A DNA stretch of 64,000 bases. Source: Schizosaccharomyces osmophilus. Lineage: Eukaryota > Ascomycota > Schizosaccharomycetes > Schizosaccharomycetales > Schizosaccharomycetaceae. A program made the position numbers and the translations under genes. The notes beneath the pieces are model-generated. The model did not search any database, was not told where the DNA came from, and was given only the letters and a program-made list of their open reading frames with translations. Shown piece after piece: positions 26,312-37,588 of this stretch. Positions within the stretch are counted from its first letter, which is position 1. Every line of letters starts with the position of its first letter. The DNA lies in contig NC_079238.1 of NCBI RefSeq assembly GCF_027921745.1, forward strand, positions 3,224,001 to 3,288,000, read 5' to 3'.

Positions 26312-27131
26312 AAAGTCGATGTTCATGCTCAAAAAATGGTCCTCTGTTTGTATTTAGCATCATACCTCACGTATGTAAAATTTATGATGAATCTTTTCTA
26401 TATCCTCAATTGTTCGGGCTGTATTGCGTGGTCACTCGCATATATATATATACATTATTTTTTTCTTTATCGTAATGAAAAGTAAAGGTTCGCGTTACGT
26501 CGCTTGTTTGGGATTACAAGTCGATCAGGTATAATGGAATTTTTGGTTAAAGATTGTCCGTTCCTATATAAGATTACCTTTTCTTTTAATATAATGTACC
26601 TACTAGGACTTTACAGTAAATGAGTGTATCGTTTGGTTATGTTCAAGGTGAGTGTTCAATTGCACTCGAGATGTTGGTTAATCAAGCTTTTCTGTATGAA
26701 TATTTTTAAGGAGACTAAAGGCTAGGTGCTAAAATTATTTTGCTAATAAAAAAAAGTACTACAATTCAAATAATGTAATGTAAACATTATGCCAACTTAA
26801 GCAAGGATCCATAGGTTTGGATGAAGCAAAAACTTGAAATTATCTCAAGATAACACAATCTACTATTGGAAGCGCCGAGAGAAAACTAGTAAAAAAGTGC
26901 AAAAGACTTTTAATTATTTTGGAACTACGAATAGCAGTAAAAAGCAAACGTTTAGGACTTAGGACAGAAGGGAAAAATTCCAATAGTCAGTTGCAAATTT
27001 GAAACACTATCCAATTGAAAATGATTTATAAAAAGAAAGGAGAGGGGAGAAAAGCATAAAGAGAAAAGAGGAGGGGGTACTAGGAGTAGTATAGACTCAG
27101 CAATGGAAAGCAAAAATCACTAAGAAAATGT
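26312..27131. other. Convergent intergenic region, ppa2 / rip1
   Basis: 820 bp between two stop codons. It holds a short TA run near 26439-26452 and purine-rich sequence just after the rip1 stop. No coding frame or RNA gene is supported; the length leaves room for long 3' UTRs or a non-coding transcript. Confidence 0.4.
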
Positions 27132-27845
27132 TTAACCAACAATAAGCTTATCGCCATCAAATTCGTATTGAGGAATAACCAGGTTGATGGGAGCAGGACC
27201 ACGACGAATACGTCCAGAAATATCATAGTGAGAACCGTGGCAAGGGCAGAACCAACCGCCATAGTCACCAGCTTCGCCAATGGGGACACAACCCAAGTGA
27301 GTACAGACACCAATCATAACTAACCATTCGGGTTTTTGAACACGATCAGAATCGGCTTGAGGGTCACGGAGGGCACTGATGTCCATAGCGTTGGCTTCAT
27401 CAATTTCGGCCTGAGTACGATGGCGAATAAAGACAGGCTTACCTTGCCATTTAACAACCATATTTTTACCCTCAGGGATCTTGTTTAAGTCAACTTCAGT
27501 TTTGGACATGGCTAAAACGTCAGCAGAAGCAGACCAACTAGCAAGAAAGTCATGAACTGTAGCTTGAGCACCAGCGGCAGTTAAGGCACCAAGGGTACCA
27601 ACCATGGCATAAGAAACAACACGAGATCGGTCACCAGAGGAGGATTTGGTTTTATATTCTGAAAAGTCAGGAATCTCTGTAGACTCAGAATTATATCTAC
27701 GAGTGAACGCTAAAGGACCAGAAGTTTTCACTGCAGAGTTGACGGCGGATCTGGCCAAACTTTGAGAAGTCGCGCTCGACGAAGCGGGCATCCTTCTCAA
27801 GGCCGATGCGACTGATTTTGAAATGAATTGTTTTGGAAACATCAT
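27132..27845 (-). CDS. rip1: Rieske iron-sulfur subunit of cytochrome bc1 (complex III)
   Basis: A single exon of 237 aa. An Arg/Ser-rich mitochondrial presequence occupies about the first 45 residues. A transmembrane helix follows ([20 protein letters not shown] region) with the flexible hinge. The Rieske head has the two cluster-binding loops CTHLGC and CPCHGSHYD, giving two Cys and two His ligands to the 2Fe-2S centre. Rip1 passes electrons from ubiquinol to cytochrome c1 in the inner membrane. Two adjacent ATGs (27843-27845, 27840-27842) could serve as start; I used the first. Confidence 0.96.
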   Translation of the reverse strand: MMFPKQFISKSVASALRRMPASSSATSQSLARSAVNSAVKTSGPLAFTRRYNSESTEIPDFSEYKTKSSSGDRSRVVSYAMVGTLGALTAAGAQATVHDFLASWSASADVLAMSKTEVDLNKIPEGKNMVVKWQGKPVFIRHRTQAEIDEANAMDISALRDPQADSDRVQKPEWLVMIGVCTHLGCVPIGEAGDYGGWFCPCHGSHYDISGRIRRGPAPINLVIPQYEFDGDKLIVG

Positions 27846-28540
27846 GAAATGTTGAAACAGGTAGGCACGAGGTTGTTGGTGAACGACAAGAACGTCAGTT
27901 GGAGGAAGGTTGGAAGCGGTGGATATAAAAAAGCCAGCGCTGATTTGCCTTTTAGTTCACCGAAGTTGACCGATAGCCTAATTTCAACCGGTAAGCACAC
28001 CCATAATTCCGCACCTTTCGGAAACGTCGGTCAACATTACCGACTGAATTGACCGATGCTACACAGTGGCATATAAAGAAACTCTTGAAAGTACGATCTC
28101 AAATGAATACGAAGAGAGTAAATAACTTGATTGTTATTACTAATTAATAAAACATGCAAAAGATTTTGAAGTAACCAACAAAACTACCAAATGTTACCAC
28201 ATAAATAATAATACTACGGAGTATAATATCCTGAATGGATGTAAACAAATCATACATCAATAGAAAACTCCTGCGAAGAGTAATTGAACTAGTATTCATT
28301 ACTTTATGTTTTTTATTTTTGGATTTATTTGAAATAACTGCTGAGTTGAGAGACATACCTACAATCGTTTTTCCCCAAGTGTAAAAACAAATGTAAATAA
28401 ACTATTTATAACGCTTGAAGCATTGAAACGTTAACTTCCACCCACATTATTACCGAATGTGAATTATGTATATCGGTAAAAAGTTGTTTTCAGTCCGTGT
28501 TGTTTGGTAACTGTCTATAGGCATAAGTATCATGGTATTT
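27846..28540. other. rip1 upstream region / downstream of DUF3807 gene
   Basis: 695 bp. It contains three copies of TTGACCGA within about 90 bp (27966-27973, inverted 28027-28034, 28049-28056), 120-210 bp from the rip1 ATG. No coding frame is supported. Confidence 0.45.
27966..28057. promoter_or_regulatory. Triple TTGACCGA motif upstream of rip1
   Basis: TTGACCGAT occurs at 27966-27974 and 28049-28057, with an inverted TCGGTCAA at 28027-28034. Three copies of one 8-mer this close, in both orientations, upstream of a nuclear gene for a respiratory subunit suggests a transcription-factor site. The factor is not identified. Confidence 0.4.
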
Positions 28541-29041
28541 TTAACTACGGATAGGAATAGGAGGCCAATACTTCGTAGCGACAGCTGTGAATTTCTGAAA
28601 CGAATTATCAAGGATTTGCTCTAATTCGAGTATATCATGACAAGAATACCCGTACAATGTTTGGTACGAGTCTAATGACAAGGATTGTTGCAGCGGCATT
28701 GGTACGTGAGGTTCACTCTCGGGTACGGACGCTGCAACACTCGTTTGTTCAAATGCCTTTGTTGCCTTTTCTTTTTCTTGCATAAATTGTTCTTTTTCCC
28801 TCTTCCATTTGAGTTCTCGTACTTCAGATTCTCGAAAATACGATATCTGTTCGTCCGTTAATGTTCGAATGGTTCCATCCGGATACCTTTCTATAGAAGG
28901 CAATTTAGAGTTTTTATTGTATGTAGATGACACATCCAAATCAGCTGGAGATTGAAGAAACGCGTTTTCCCAACATTGGATGGCTACGTTTCCGAAGTGC
29001 TCATCATGAAATTTCCGTAAATCTTCTTCTGTAAGAGACAT
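28541..29041 (-). CDS. DUF3807 family protein
   Basis: A single exon of 166 aa starting MSLTEEDLRKFHDEHF. The N-terminal hFxxxHF helix, the mid-protein charged coiled-coil-like stretch (ESEVRELKWKREKEQFMQEK) and the closing aromatic Pro-rich end (TKYWPPIPIR) fit the fungal DUF3807 family as I know it. No catalytic motif, membrane segment or signal is visible, and the function is unknown. It is divergent from cyp7, sharing a 411-bp promoter region. Confidence 0.75.
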   Translation of the reverse strand: MSLTEEDLRKFHDEHFGNVAIQCWENAFLQSPADLDVSSTYNKNSKLPSIERYPDGTIRTLTDEQISYFRESEVRELKWKREKEQFMQEKEKATKAFEQTSVAASVPESEPHVPMPLQQSLSLDSYQTLYGYSCHDILELEQILDNSFQKFTAVATKYWPPIPIRS

Positions 29042-29452
29042 ACAGTTAATTCAAGGGTATTGAATCAAGTCCCTTTGTTTCGCAGACAAAAACTTCTTTT
29101 CTCATTGTTGAACATACATGGCTCGATCATGCTTATTTAACTTAGGATCATATCCTCGTGTAACTAGTATGTTTCTGTCTTGTAGTCATATGCTTATACA
29201 CCCAAATATTATATCATATAATTATAGCGTTCGTCGCAACCACTCCAATTTACACACAGAAAAGAATATTTCGAGCAATGTGCTGTTCAGCTTGACTTTT
29301 TTAACAATTATATTTACGCGTAAAAGTAGTTTTTCTATTCTGTAAAAGCACAAATCATTTTCAATTGGGCCATCAACATCCTTATTGCTATAATAATAGT
29401 AACTTGATTTGTACATACGTGATTCTCAATCTAGGAAGGACACAGGAAGAAA
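29042..29452. other. Divergent region, DUF3807 gene / cyp7
   Basis: 411 bp between start codons, expected to hold both promoters. AT-rich. No other feature is supported. Confidence 0.4.
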
Positions 29453-31042
29453 ATGGCCGTACGTTGAAAAAAAAAATATTCATATAGAATGTATTTTTAA
29501 CACAACTTATAGACATTAACTAATTTGGAGCCATTCGCTACGTAAGTTTTTTTGTTCTCATTCGGCAATCCGTGCTGGTTTACCCTTTGCTTTTTTTCCT
29601 TTTTCTCTATAAAGTTCTGGATAGGCTAACAGAAGAATAGAGGACGGTTAGTTTTTAAAACCACTCGTGGTGATATTCAGTTGGAGTTATGGTGCAAAGA
29701 AGCGCCGAAAGCTTGCAGAAATTTTTTACAGTTATGCATGGAAGGGTAAGACAAATGCCATCTTGTGAAGTAAGACTAACATAAAATTATATTCAGGTAC
29801 TACGATAATACTATTTTTCATCGCGTTGTTCCAAACTTTTTGATCCAAGGAGGAGATCCAACCGGCACGGGAATGGGAGGTCAATCCATATACGAAGACG
29901 CGTTTCCCATCGAGACACATCCTAGATTACGATTCATGAGACGTGGATTATTGGGAATGGCGAGCGCAGAAGACGAAGGAAATCAGTCTCAGTTTTTTAT
30001 TACGCTAGGCCCGACGCCAGAATTAAACGGAAAGCAAACGCTTTTTGGAAGAGTTGTTGGTGAAACAATATACAACGTAGTGAGAATTTCTGAATTGGAA
30101 CTCGATGCTGACGAACGACCTCTCTACCCTCCAAAGATTCTTTCCGCTGAAATCATAGATCCCTTTTTTACGGATCTCAAACCACGTAGTACGAAAGAAG
30201 ATCGTGAACGATTAGCAAAGCAGTTTGCGTTAGAAGAAAAGAGAAAAGAGAAATCTGAGCTGTTAAAAAAGGGTGTACGCAACAAAACTGTTTTGAGCTT
30301 TGGAGACGAGCTCGATATGCCTATTCCTAAGAAGCCCCTTCGTAAAAATCCAATAGTCGAACAGAAGAAACAAAAAGAGTCAGAAGATAAACCCGTTCAG
30401 CCTTTATTAGATAATTCCAACTCAGAAGCTTCTTTTATACCTCCCCCGAGGATTTCCACTCAGATTAAGTCTGAGGTACCTGCTGAAAAGCCACTTGGTC
30501 CTTCCCGTTTTGGTACTTCTGATTCATCCAAACCAGATTTGCAAAAAGAAATTTCGACCCTAAAAGCCGAAATCAATTCAATGAATAGCTCACCCGTTCC
30601 CGTACAAAAGCCAGAAGAAAATCAAAAGAAAAGAAACGCTTTGGCAGAGGAGCTTGAGAACTATAAAAGCTCAAAGAAGGTTTTAACAGGGAAGCGCAAA
30701 AAGTTGACAGCGAATGAAGATCTAACTCTTTCAATGCTGTCAAAATTTCAAGCAAAAATCAAAAATGTTGAGACTCAAGACAGCGTTACAGAGTCCCAAG
30801 AAGTAAACGTGGAGGAGCCTTGCGGATTACATAGTGTTCCAGGTTGTTATTCATGTTTCGACCGTCTTGGAGAAACTAACGCTTCGAACGAAGAAAATGG
30901 TAACTGGTTCGCTCATACTCTCGTTGCAAAGAGAGATCCTGCGAACAGAACAGAGGATTTGAGGAAACAACGAGAAGAAGAATTCAAAGACGTTTCTACA
31001 CCGGTGGATGTCAAGAAAGAAAGAAAAACAAAATTACGGTAA
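29453..31042 (+). CDS. cyp7: Spliceosomal cyclophilin Cyp7 (CWC27 family)
   Basis: Four exons: 29453-29458 (6 nt, ATGGCC), 29513-29541, 29641-29745 and 29797-31042, giving 461 aa. The spliced start reads MATLTNLEPFATGRLVFKT, which aligns with human CWC27 (MSN..EPPTNGKVLLKT). Without the 6-nt exon there is no ATG. The cyclophilin domain spans about 15-175: FHRVVPNFLIQGGDPTGTG, QSQFFITLGPTPELN, LFGRVVGETIYNV. Several residues of the canonical PPIase site differ, as in CWC27 proteins generally, so isomerase activity is doubtful. The rest is a charged Lys/Glu-rich tail. It belongs to the activated (Bact) spliceosome. Intron 1 has a GTACGT donor and a TAG acceptor. Confidence 0.93.
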
Positions 31043-31140
31043 AGCCTTAGACAAGTAATTGTGGAAAAGAACGGCATAGCTTTCGGGATTTATTCTAATA
31101 GATATTTATGAGATATGTTAATTAAGGAAAGGATTATACC

Positions 31141-31144
<4 letters not shown>

Positions 31145-31173
<29 letters not shown>
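31145..31173. repeat. (TA)14 microsatellite
   Basis: A 29-bp perfect TA dinucleotide run between the convergent cyp7 and pho88 genes. Confidence 0.95.
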
Positions 31174-31176
<3 letters not shown>

Positions 31177-31264
31177 TAGAAAGAAAAATAAAAGAGGCGG
31201 CTACAATAACAAAAACAACAATGTGAATCAACCATCTTTGGCAATCGAATAAAATGGGAGATTA

Positions 31265-31982
31265 TTAAGTGGCTTTCAACTTTGTCAATTCGGCATCATC
31301 AACGCTTCTTTTGTCAGTCAAAACTTGTCCATAGCTTGCCAATAATCCTGCGGACTTGAAAGGACGCTTAAGGTCATCAGTAGCAGGTTTATTGAGAATA
31401 TGAATTTTCATTTCGCTTTCATCAAGGAAGCCTCGGATGGCTGAGACAAGTTGGAACAATAAGGGAGGAGCGTAACCCATATATAAATGCATAAACATTG
31501 TCGTGCCGATGGTTACGAGCATTTGTTTAAAGCTAGTTAAGAGTTGATTAAGATCGTATTCACGAACTGTCGTAGCAATAAATTTTGCATGTTCGCGCCC
31601 TGAAATTGGAGTGGCCGGCTCAACATATTTCATTACAGATAAGTCTATACACATACCGGTTAGTGGATAAAACAAAAGCGGCGGCTGGTTACAATTCACC
31701 TAGAACGAACTGAACCCAAAGGAATTACTAGCTTACCATTCTTTTTCTGGATGATGGTTTTTGTATAGTAAAACAAACCGATCTGCAGCAATGTTACAAG
31801 TGCATAAGCAATGCGCAAGGGCAACAGTAAGTATGGTTTTGAAAAGTCTATGACTTTTGTGAGTGACATCAAAGCACCTGTGATCGCTATAGATTTGACC
31901 TTTCCGAGTAAGTAAACATATACCTCAACTAAACTAGTCTTACCTGAGGATTTTTCTTTATTGTTTCTATAACAGAGTTCAT
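31265..31982 (-). CDS. pho88: ER membrane protein Pho88/SND3
   Basis: Three exons on the minus strand: 31944-31982, 31737-31899 and 31265-31644, giving 193 aa (budding-yeast Pho88 has 188). The N-terminal half has two hydrophobic helices (IAITGALMSLTKVI and LRIAYALVTLLQIGLFYY). The second junction creates KKNDLSVMKYVEP, matching KNDMTTMKYVEP of budding yeast. The conserved TTVREYDLNQL, FMHLYMGYAPPLLFQ and KIHILNKPATDDLKRPFK blocks follow. SND3 takes part in the SRP-independent targeting of proteins to the ER. Intron 1 uses an AAG acceptor (CTTAC branch), the only one that keeps the frame with the phase-0 donor. Confidence 0.93.
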
Positions 31983-32451
31983 CTTTTGTTATTCGTTGTT
32001 GGTGAAGCAAAAGTCAGTCGCTTGAATTTCAAGCGACTGAAGCTTATTATATTATGAAAGGATACATCATCTTAAGGGTTAAATATCATTTCTTAGAAAT
32101 CCCTTTAGAAAATATTTTATGATAAGAAGTTTGATCATCTTAGTTGAATATGTATCGATCCTCAAACAACATGAATCGTACTCCTAAATAAAACAACATA
32201 ATAATATTAGTAACAATAAATATTGAGGACGTTTTTAGATAGCTTGTTGTTTACCAAGGTAGGGCATGCTTTCAAGTTACGCTCGTTTCGTAGTCTGTCA
32301 TATGGAGATACCACTCCTAACGTGTAAACAATAAGAAACCATTAAAGAAACAATAAAGGAATCATTCCCAAGGCTTATTATATAGTTTCAGGAAATTTAT
32401 TTTATTTGAACGTTGCTTCAGTAGTCATTTATTGTCGCGTCGACATTTATT
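31983..32451. other. Divergent region, pho88 / uba2
   Basis: 469 bp between start codons; it should hold both promoters. AGTCGCTTGAA and TTCAAGCGACT at about 32013-32039 form an imperfectly spaced hairpin just upstream of the pho88 ATG. No gene is supported. Confidence 0.4.
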
Positions 32452-34443
32452 ATGAGCAAGATCTCCAACAAAGTAGGCTTCGGTGAAGCCATCAAAAGGT
32501 TCCAGGAGAGTAAGGTACTGAGTTGAAGATTGTCTATTTCTGATAAGCTAATTCCTTTCAAAGGTACTTCTCGTAGGTGCAGGCGGCATTGGCTGTGAAT
32601 TATTGAAGAATCTGTTGATGTCTAATGTGAAAGAAATTTGTATTATTGATTTAGATACTATAGATCTATCGAACTTGAATCGGCAGTTTCTATTTCGGAA
32701 ACATCATGTGAAGCAAGCCAAGGCAATAGTAGCTATGAAAACAGCTCAGTCCTTCAATCCGAATGTGAAAATAGAGGCAATCCAAGCGAATATCAAGGAG
32801 CCCCGATTCAATATTTCTTGGTTTCGCCAATTTGGTATTGTTTTCAATGCGCTAGACAATTTGGATGCCAGGCGTCACGTTAATAAACTATGCCTCCTTG
32901 CTAATGTTCCACTTGTGGAAAGCGGTACTACAGGATTTCTTGGTCAAGTTCAAGTCATTATTCATGGGGAAACAGAATGCTACGATTGTAATCCTAAACA
33001 GCAACCAAAGGTCTATCCAGTATGTACAATCCGAAGTACGCCTAGCCAACCAATTCACTGTATCGTGTGGGCAAAGAGCTATTTCTTTCCACAACTGTTC
33101 GGTGATAATGAAGAAAATGATGAAGGGATACAAAATATTGCTCAAAACGAAGCACAAAAGAAAGAGATAGAAGAGTTGGCACGTGAAACAAGAGAGCTTG
33201 CTGAACTTAGAAACTCCCTCGTAACTGACTCAAACGCTTTTGAAAAGATTTTTGATAAAATATATCATAGAGATATCGCTCGACTTAGAGACGTGCCTGA
33301 TATGTGGGCTTATCGTGCTCCTCCTACGGTTTTAGACATTGATGATTTAGGTCAGAAAGCCGGTCATTTAAGTTCTCCTTGGCTGGATGAACAAAAAATC
33401 TGGACTCTGGAGGAAAACTTTTCCGTCCTAAAATCTTCTATTCAACGTCTTTCGCAAAGGCTGAAGCATTTTGCCAGTGAAGGCTTATCATTCGATAAAG
33501 ATGATAAAGACACCATGGACTTTGTGGCTGCTTCTGCAAACCTAAGAGCGTATTCTTTTGGTATTGAGCAACATTCTGAGTTTGACATAAAGCAAATGGC
33601 CGGGAATATAATTCCTGCGATTGCTACCACAAACGCCGTTATAGCTGGGCTCTGTGTTACTGAAGCGCTTAAAGTATATCAAAATGATAGCGATGAACTC
33701 AAAAACGTAAGTGTTTAATGCTCTTTATGCCTGGTTCCTTGCCATTTCGATTTGCTTACACTTTTCTTTAGGTATTTATGGCGAAAAGAGCCGACCGTGT
33801 TTTTCATGGAGAGAAGGTATGCAAGCCTAATCCATATTGCGCTACATGTTCGTTTAAGCATATGAAGTTACCTGTCGATCATAATCGCATGCTTTTAAAG
33901 GACCTTGTCAAACGCATTTTACAGGATGTTTTGCATTATTCTGAGGAAGTTAGCGTCTTAAAAGAAGATCTAATTTATGATGTTGATTTTGAAGATAATT
34001 TTGATTCGACTTTAGCTGATCTTGGAATAAGTGGTGAAAATAATACAGTTCTTACTATTCTGGGTGAAGAAAGAAGATCGGACAATGAGGAAACAACGAA
34101 TTCACAAAATGTATCTCGCATACCTCTTCTTCTTGAAATACTCCCCATGGATAAGCATATAGATACATCGAACACACCCTATCGATTACCTTCCGAGACT
34201 ATAATTATTCCGCTAACACCTGAGCCGTTGCAATCTTCTTCAGACACTGAGACAGAAATGGCTGACACTAAGGGTGTTGATGACATCTTTGAAGTTATGC
34301 CTTCAGAAAACGAAATCATAGATATAGAAGTCATCGAAAGTGAAGACGTGCCCAATTCAGGTTCTCCAAAACTACGGGCTAGTTCATTGAAAAGAAAACC
34401 TTCCATAGATGATGAAACGGAGACAAAAAAAAGCAAAAACTAG
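32452..34443 (+). CDS. fub2: SUMO-activating enzyme E1 subunit Uba2 (Fub2)
   Basis: Three exons: 32452-32514, 32564-33706 and 33772-34443, giving 625 aa. The adenylation domain starts [17 protein letters not shown], formed by splicing exon 1 to 2, and has [17 protein letters not shown] and [13 protein letters not shown]. The catalytic cysteine lies in [18 protein letters not shown]. The zinc site is CYDCNPK plus CATC. A ubiquitin-fold region and an acidic tail rich in Ser/Glu follow, ending in a basic KRKPS/KKSKN segment. It pairs with Rad31/Aos1 to activate Pmt3/SUMO in the nucleus. Intron 1 uses an AAG acceptor after a GCTAAT branch site. Confidence 0.95.
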
Positions 34444-34759
34444 GTAGGACTTTTTGCTAGAATCAATTCTTTTAATAGCCTGAACTTTACATCGTATGCT
34501 AATCTGAACGGTCAGTATTGCTTTATCAAACGAAATTTTGTTTTAATTCACATCTTACATATCTGCGTAATGACCTACGAACTATTGTTATAACAATCAA
34601 AAATATATTTACCATTATAAAAAATGACCTAGTAAATCTAGTCTCATACCTATTTCCAACAAGGTAAAACAAAAGTCTATAGTAGACAACGTGAAAAAAT
34701 AACTCAAGACACCAAAATAAACAAAGCGGTTCATTCTTAGTCATAACTTCAATTTATAT
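34444..34759. other. Convergent intergenic region, uba2 / pfk1
   Basis: 316 bp of AT-rich 3' flanks. I see nothing else in it. Confidence 0.4.
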
Positions 34760-37588
34760 TTAAGCAGAGAAAGTTTTGCCAGCCAAAATGTTGACCAACT
34801 CATGCATACCACGCCACCAAGCGTTCTTGGGACGACGTTGCTCAATTTCAGTTTCATTAGACTCGACTTCAGCAACAGGAGTGAAGGTAACACCGGTACC
34901 ACGGATACCAATGACAGCAGCGGAGCCGGTTTCGGATCCCAGGTTGTCTGCACGGCAGTTTTCGAAGAAACGAATGGTACGCATGGCAAGGCGAGCAGCA
35001 CGAGCACGGTCCATAGGAGTAGGGTTACCACCTTGTTGAACGTGACCAGGGATAGCAGTACGAGCGCTAAAGCGGTGCTTAGCTTCTTCGCTGATGATGT
35101 CGCCAATAACATCGGTGGTGTAAACCTTGGAAGCACATTCGTTACGAAGGATAAGTTGACCAGCACGGTTGCGTCCGGCTTCCATGGCGAAAGTTTGCTT
35201 AAGATGATCGATATCGGTACGCAACATATCCAAAGTGATACCATCTTCGGGAGTATAAATGGCAGAAGCACCAGTTATAAGACCACCAACAGTTGCAATG
35301 TAACCAGACTTACCACCTTGAACCTCACATACGAAGACACGGCGACGGCTAGCGCTAGCACTTTGCTTGATGGTATCACAATACTCCATGACGGAGTTAA
35401 GGCAAGTATCACAACCCAAAGAGAATTCGGTACCAGGGACGTTATTAGAGATGGTAGCGGGAATTGTAGCCATGGGAATACGGAAAGAAGGGTAATTAAC
35501 ACGGGCGTGCTCTAATTGAGAGAGAGCAGTAAAAGCTTCAAAACCACCAACAATGATCAAGCCATCGATATTGTGTTGTTGGAATTTGTAGGCACAGTGA
35601 CCCATATCGAGATCTGGGGTATCACGGTTAGTACCGATTTCACTACCACCGCGAATGCACCATTCATCAACGTCGATCCAAGAAAGCTCATGGATAGAGT
35701 CATGACGTAAGAAGCCAGAGAACCCGTTGTCAATAGCAAGAGGAGTGTGACCACGGTTCAAGCAGTAACGAACAGCAGCACGAGTAGCAGAGTTCATACC
35801 ACCAGCGGGAGCACCAACATGGACGATGGCAACACGCATTCTTTCTTCAGGAGCGAGGAAGTTCTTTTCATCTTGAATGAAAGTAGTACCCTCCCAGGTG
35901 TGTAAGTAGTCAGCGAATTCGGGGTCTCTCAAGTCCATAGCAGAGGCAAAGTCCTTCTTTTCAATGGCATCGGCAACCTTGTGAGTTAACTTGACGGCTT
36001 CCATCAAGGGCTTGCGGTTGATCTTGTTACCGTTGATAGCGATCATGGGAGAGGGAGTCTCGGGGGTAGAGGCAAGGACAGCATCGACGGCGTCAACACC
36101 TTGAAGAGTAGCAAGCATACGATCGTAAGCACAGGGGATACCACCACGTTGAACGTGACCGAGGGTGGTAACACGAGTGTCCAAATGAACACGTTCAGAC
36201 AAAAGTTTCTTAATGTCTTCAGCAGAGATGTGGTTGAGTTCAGAGTCGATAGCACCTTCTGCGACAATGATGATAGACTTTCTCTTACCTTCCTTACGGA
36301 AGGCACTCAAAGCATTGCACATCTCGTCCTGCCACTTGCCAACTTGAGCGGGGCGCTCGGGAACGAAGACAAAGTCAGCACCGGTAGCCAAGGCAGCCAA
36401 AACGGCCAACCAACCACAGTGACGACCCATAACCTCGACAACGAAGGCACGGGAGTGAGAAATGGCGGTGGAGGAGATAGAGTCGACGGCTTCGCAGATA
36501 CGGTGAAGGGAAGAGAAGGCACCGATAGTAACATCGGTAGAGGACATATCGTTGTCGATAGAGCCGACCAAACCAACGATGGTAAGGTTACGGTAAAGGT
36601 TAGATTGCTCAGTAGTGATGGCCTTGGTGTCTTCAAGTTCTTGGACCAAACCAGGCCAGTCAGAGCGGAAAAGATCGGCACCGGTTAAGGAACCATCACC
36701 ACCACAGACAATAAGAGAATCGACACCGGCGGTGATCAAGTTCTTGGCGGCACGGAGACGACCAGCACGTTCACGGAAAGCCATACAACGGGCAGTACCA
36801 ATCAAGGTACCACCTTCGGCGAGCCAACCACGGACATCGCCCCATGCCAATTGACGGATCATGTCACCACCTTGGACAAGACCTTCATAACCTTCATAAA
36901 CAGCGAAAGCATCGCAACCACGGTGGATGGCATAGCGAGCGACGGCACGAACGGCGGCGTTCATACCAGGAGCGTCACCACCACTGGTCATGACAGCAAT
37001 CTTCTTCTTGACACCGGGGGCCTTGGTGGTTTGTTTGGTGGCCTTGTTAATGGCGTCGAGAGGGGTAGAGGTACCACTGGACATGTTGGATTGAACGCCC
37101 GACTCAACAGACTTCTTCATGTTAGCATGAGCGAAGGGATTGTAGCGGTCGGAGAAACCGACCAAGTTGCCCAAAGGATCTTCGACGTAAATCTCGTCGG
37201 GTTTCTTTTCATTAGGCAAAGATTGGAACTTGATAGAGTCGGAGGAAAGCTTCTTGACCAATTCAGGCAAGTTGGGATAGTAAAAGACGATAGAGGTCTT
37301 TTGGCCACGCCATTCTGCTTCTTCGGAGACGGGGGAAAGGGAGAACTCACCGGGAACGTAACGAAGCTTCAGAGTGGCAGACTCGCCATCGTTGCTTCCT
37401 CTGACGTGAAGCCAGTCTTCACGGACAGAGTTGTTACAAACGCGAACATTGTGAGTATCGGAAATACCGAAGAAAGCCAACTTTTGGAAACCGAGTTTTT
37501 GATAGAACTTGAGAGTCTCGTCGTATGCACCCTCTGAGGTAGCAACGAGAGAATAGCAAGAAATTCCATGCACAGCGTTTTCACTCAT
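34760..37588 (-). CDS. pfk1: 6-phosphofructokinase
   Basis: A single exon of 942 aa. The N-terminal 190 residues form the fungal glyoxalase/VOC-like extension ([16 protein letters not shown]). Two tandem PFK halves follow. The first is catalytic: [50 protein letters not shown]. The second is regulatory and degenerate ([27 protein letters not shown]). It phosphorylates fructose 6-phosphate with ATP, the committed step of glycolysis. S. pombe has a single pfk1 of this length, as I recall. Strong codon bias (GGT, GTC, AAG, TTG) fits very high expression and creates long empty antisense frames. It is divergent from sad1 across 2 kb. Confidence 0.97.
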   Translation of the reverse strand: MSENAVHGISCYSLVATSEGAYDETLKFYQKLGFQKLAFFGISDTHNVRVCNNSVREDWLHVRGSNDGESATLKLRYVPGEFSLSPVSEEAEWRGQKTSIVFYYPNLPELVKKLSSDSIKFQSLPNEKKPDEIYVEDPLGNLVGFSDRYNPFAHANMKKSVESGVQSNMSSGTSTPLDAINKATKQTTKAPGVKKKIAVMTSGGDAPGMNAAVRAVARYAIHRGCDAFAVYEGYEGLVQGGDMIRQLAWGDVRGWLAEGGTLIGTARCMAFRERAGRLRAAKNLITAGVDSLIVCGGDGSLTGADLFRSDWPGLVQELEDTKAITTEQSNLYRNLTIVGLVGSIDNDMSSTDVTIGAFSSLHRICEAVDSISSTAISHSRAFVVEVMGRHCGWLAVLAALATGADFVFVPERPAQVGKWQDEMCNALSAFRKEGKRKSIIIVAEGAIDSELNHISAEDIKKLLSERVHLDTRVTTLGHVQRGGIPCAYDRMLATLQGVDAVDAVLASTPETPSPMIAINGNKINRKPLMEAVKLTHKVADAIEKKDFASAMDLRDPEFADYLHTWEGTTFIQDEKNFLAPEERMRVAIVHVGAPAGGMNSATRAAVRYCLNRGHTPLAIDNGFSGFLRHDSIHELSWIDVDEWCIRGGSEIGTNRDTPDLDMGHCAYKFQQHNIDGLIIVGGFEAFTALSQLEHARVNYPSFRIPMATIPATISNNVPGTEFSLGCDTCLNSVMEYCDTIKQSASASRRRVFVCEVQGGKSGYIATVGGLITGASAIYTPEDGITLDMLRTDIDHLKQTFAMEAGRNRAGQLILRNECASKVYTTDVIGDIISEEAKHRFSARTAIPGHVQQGGNPTPMDRARAARLAMRTIRFFENCRADNLGSETGSAAVIGIRGTGVTFTPVAEVESNETEIEQRRPKNAWWRGMHELVNILAGKTFSA

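Noticed and set aside
34776-37537. Long plus-strand open frames (up to 237 codons) opposite pfk1, and shorter minus-strand ones in other frames
   Set aside because: They mirror the strong codon bias of pfk1. None resembles a known protein, and their composition follows the opposite strand.
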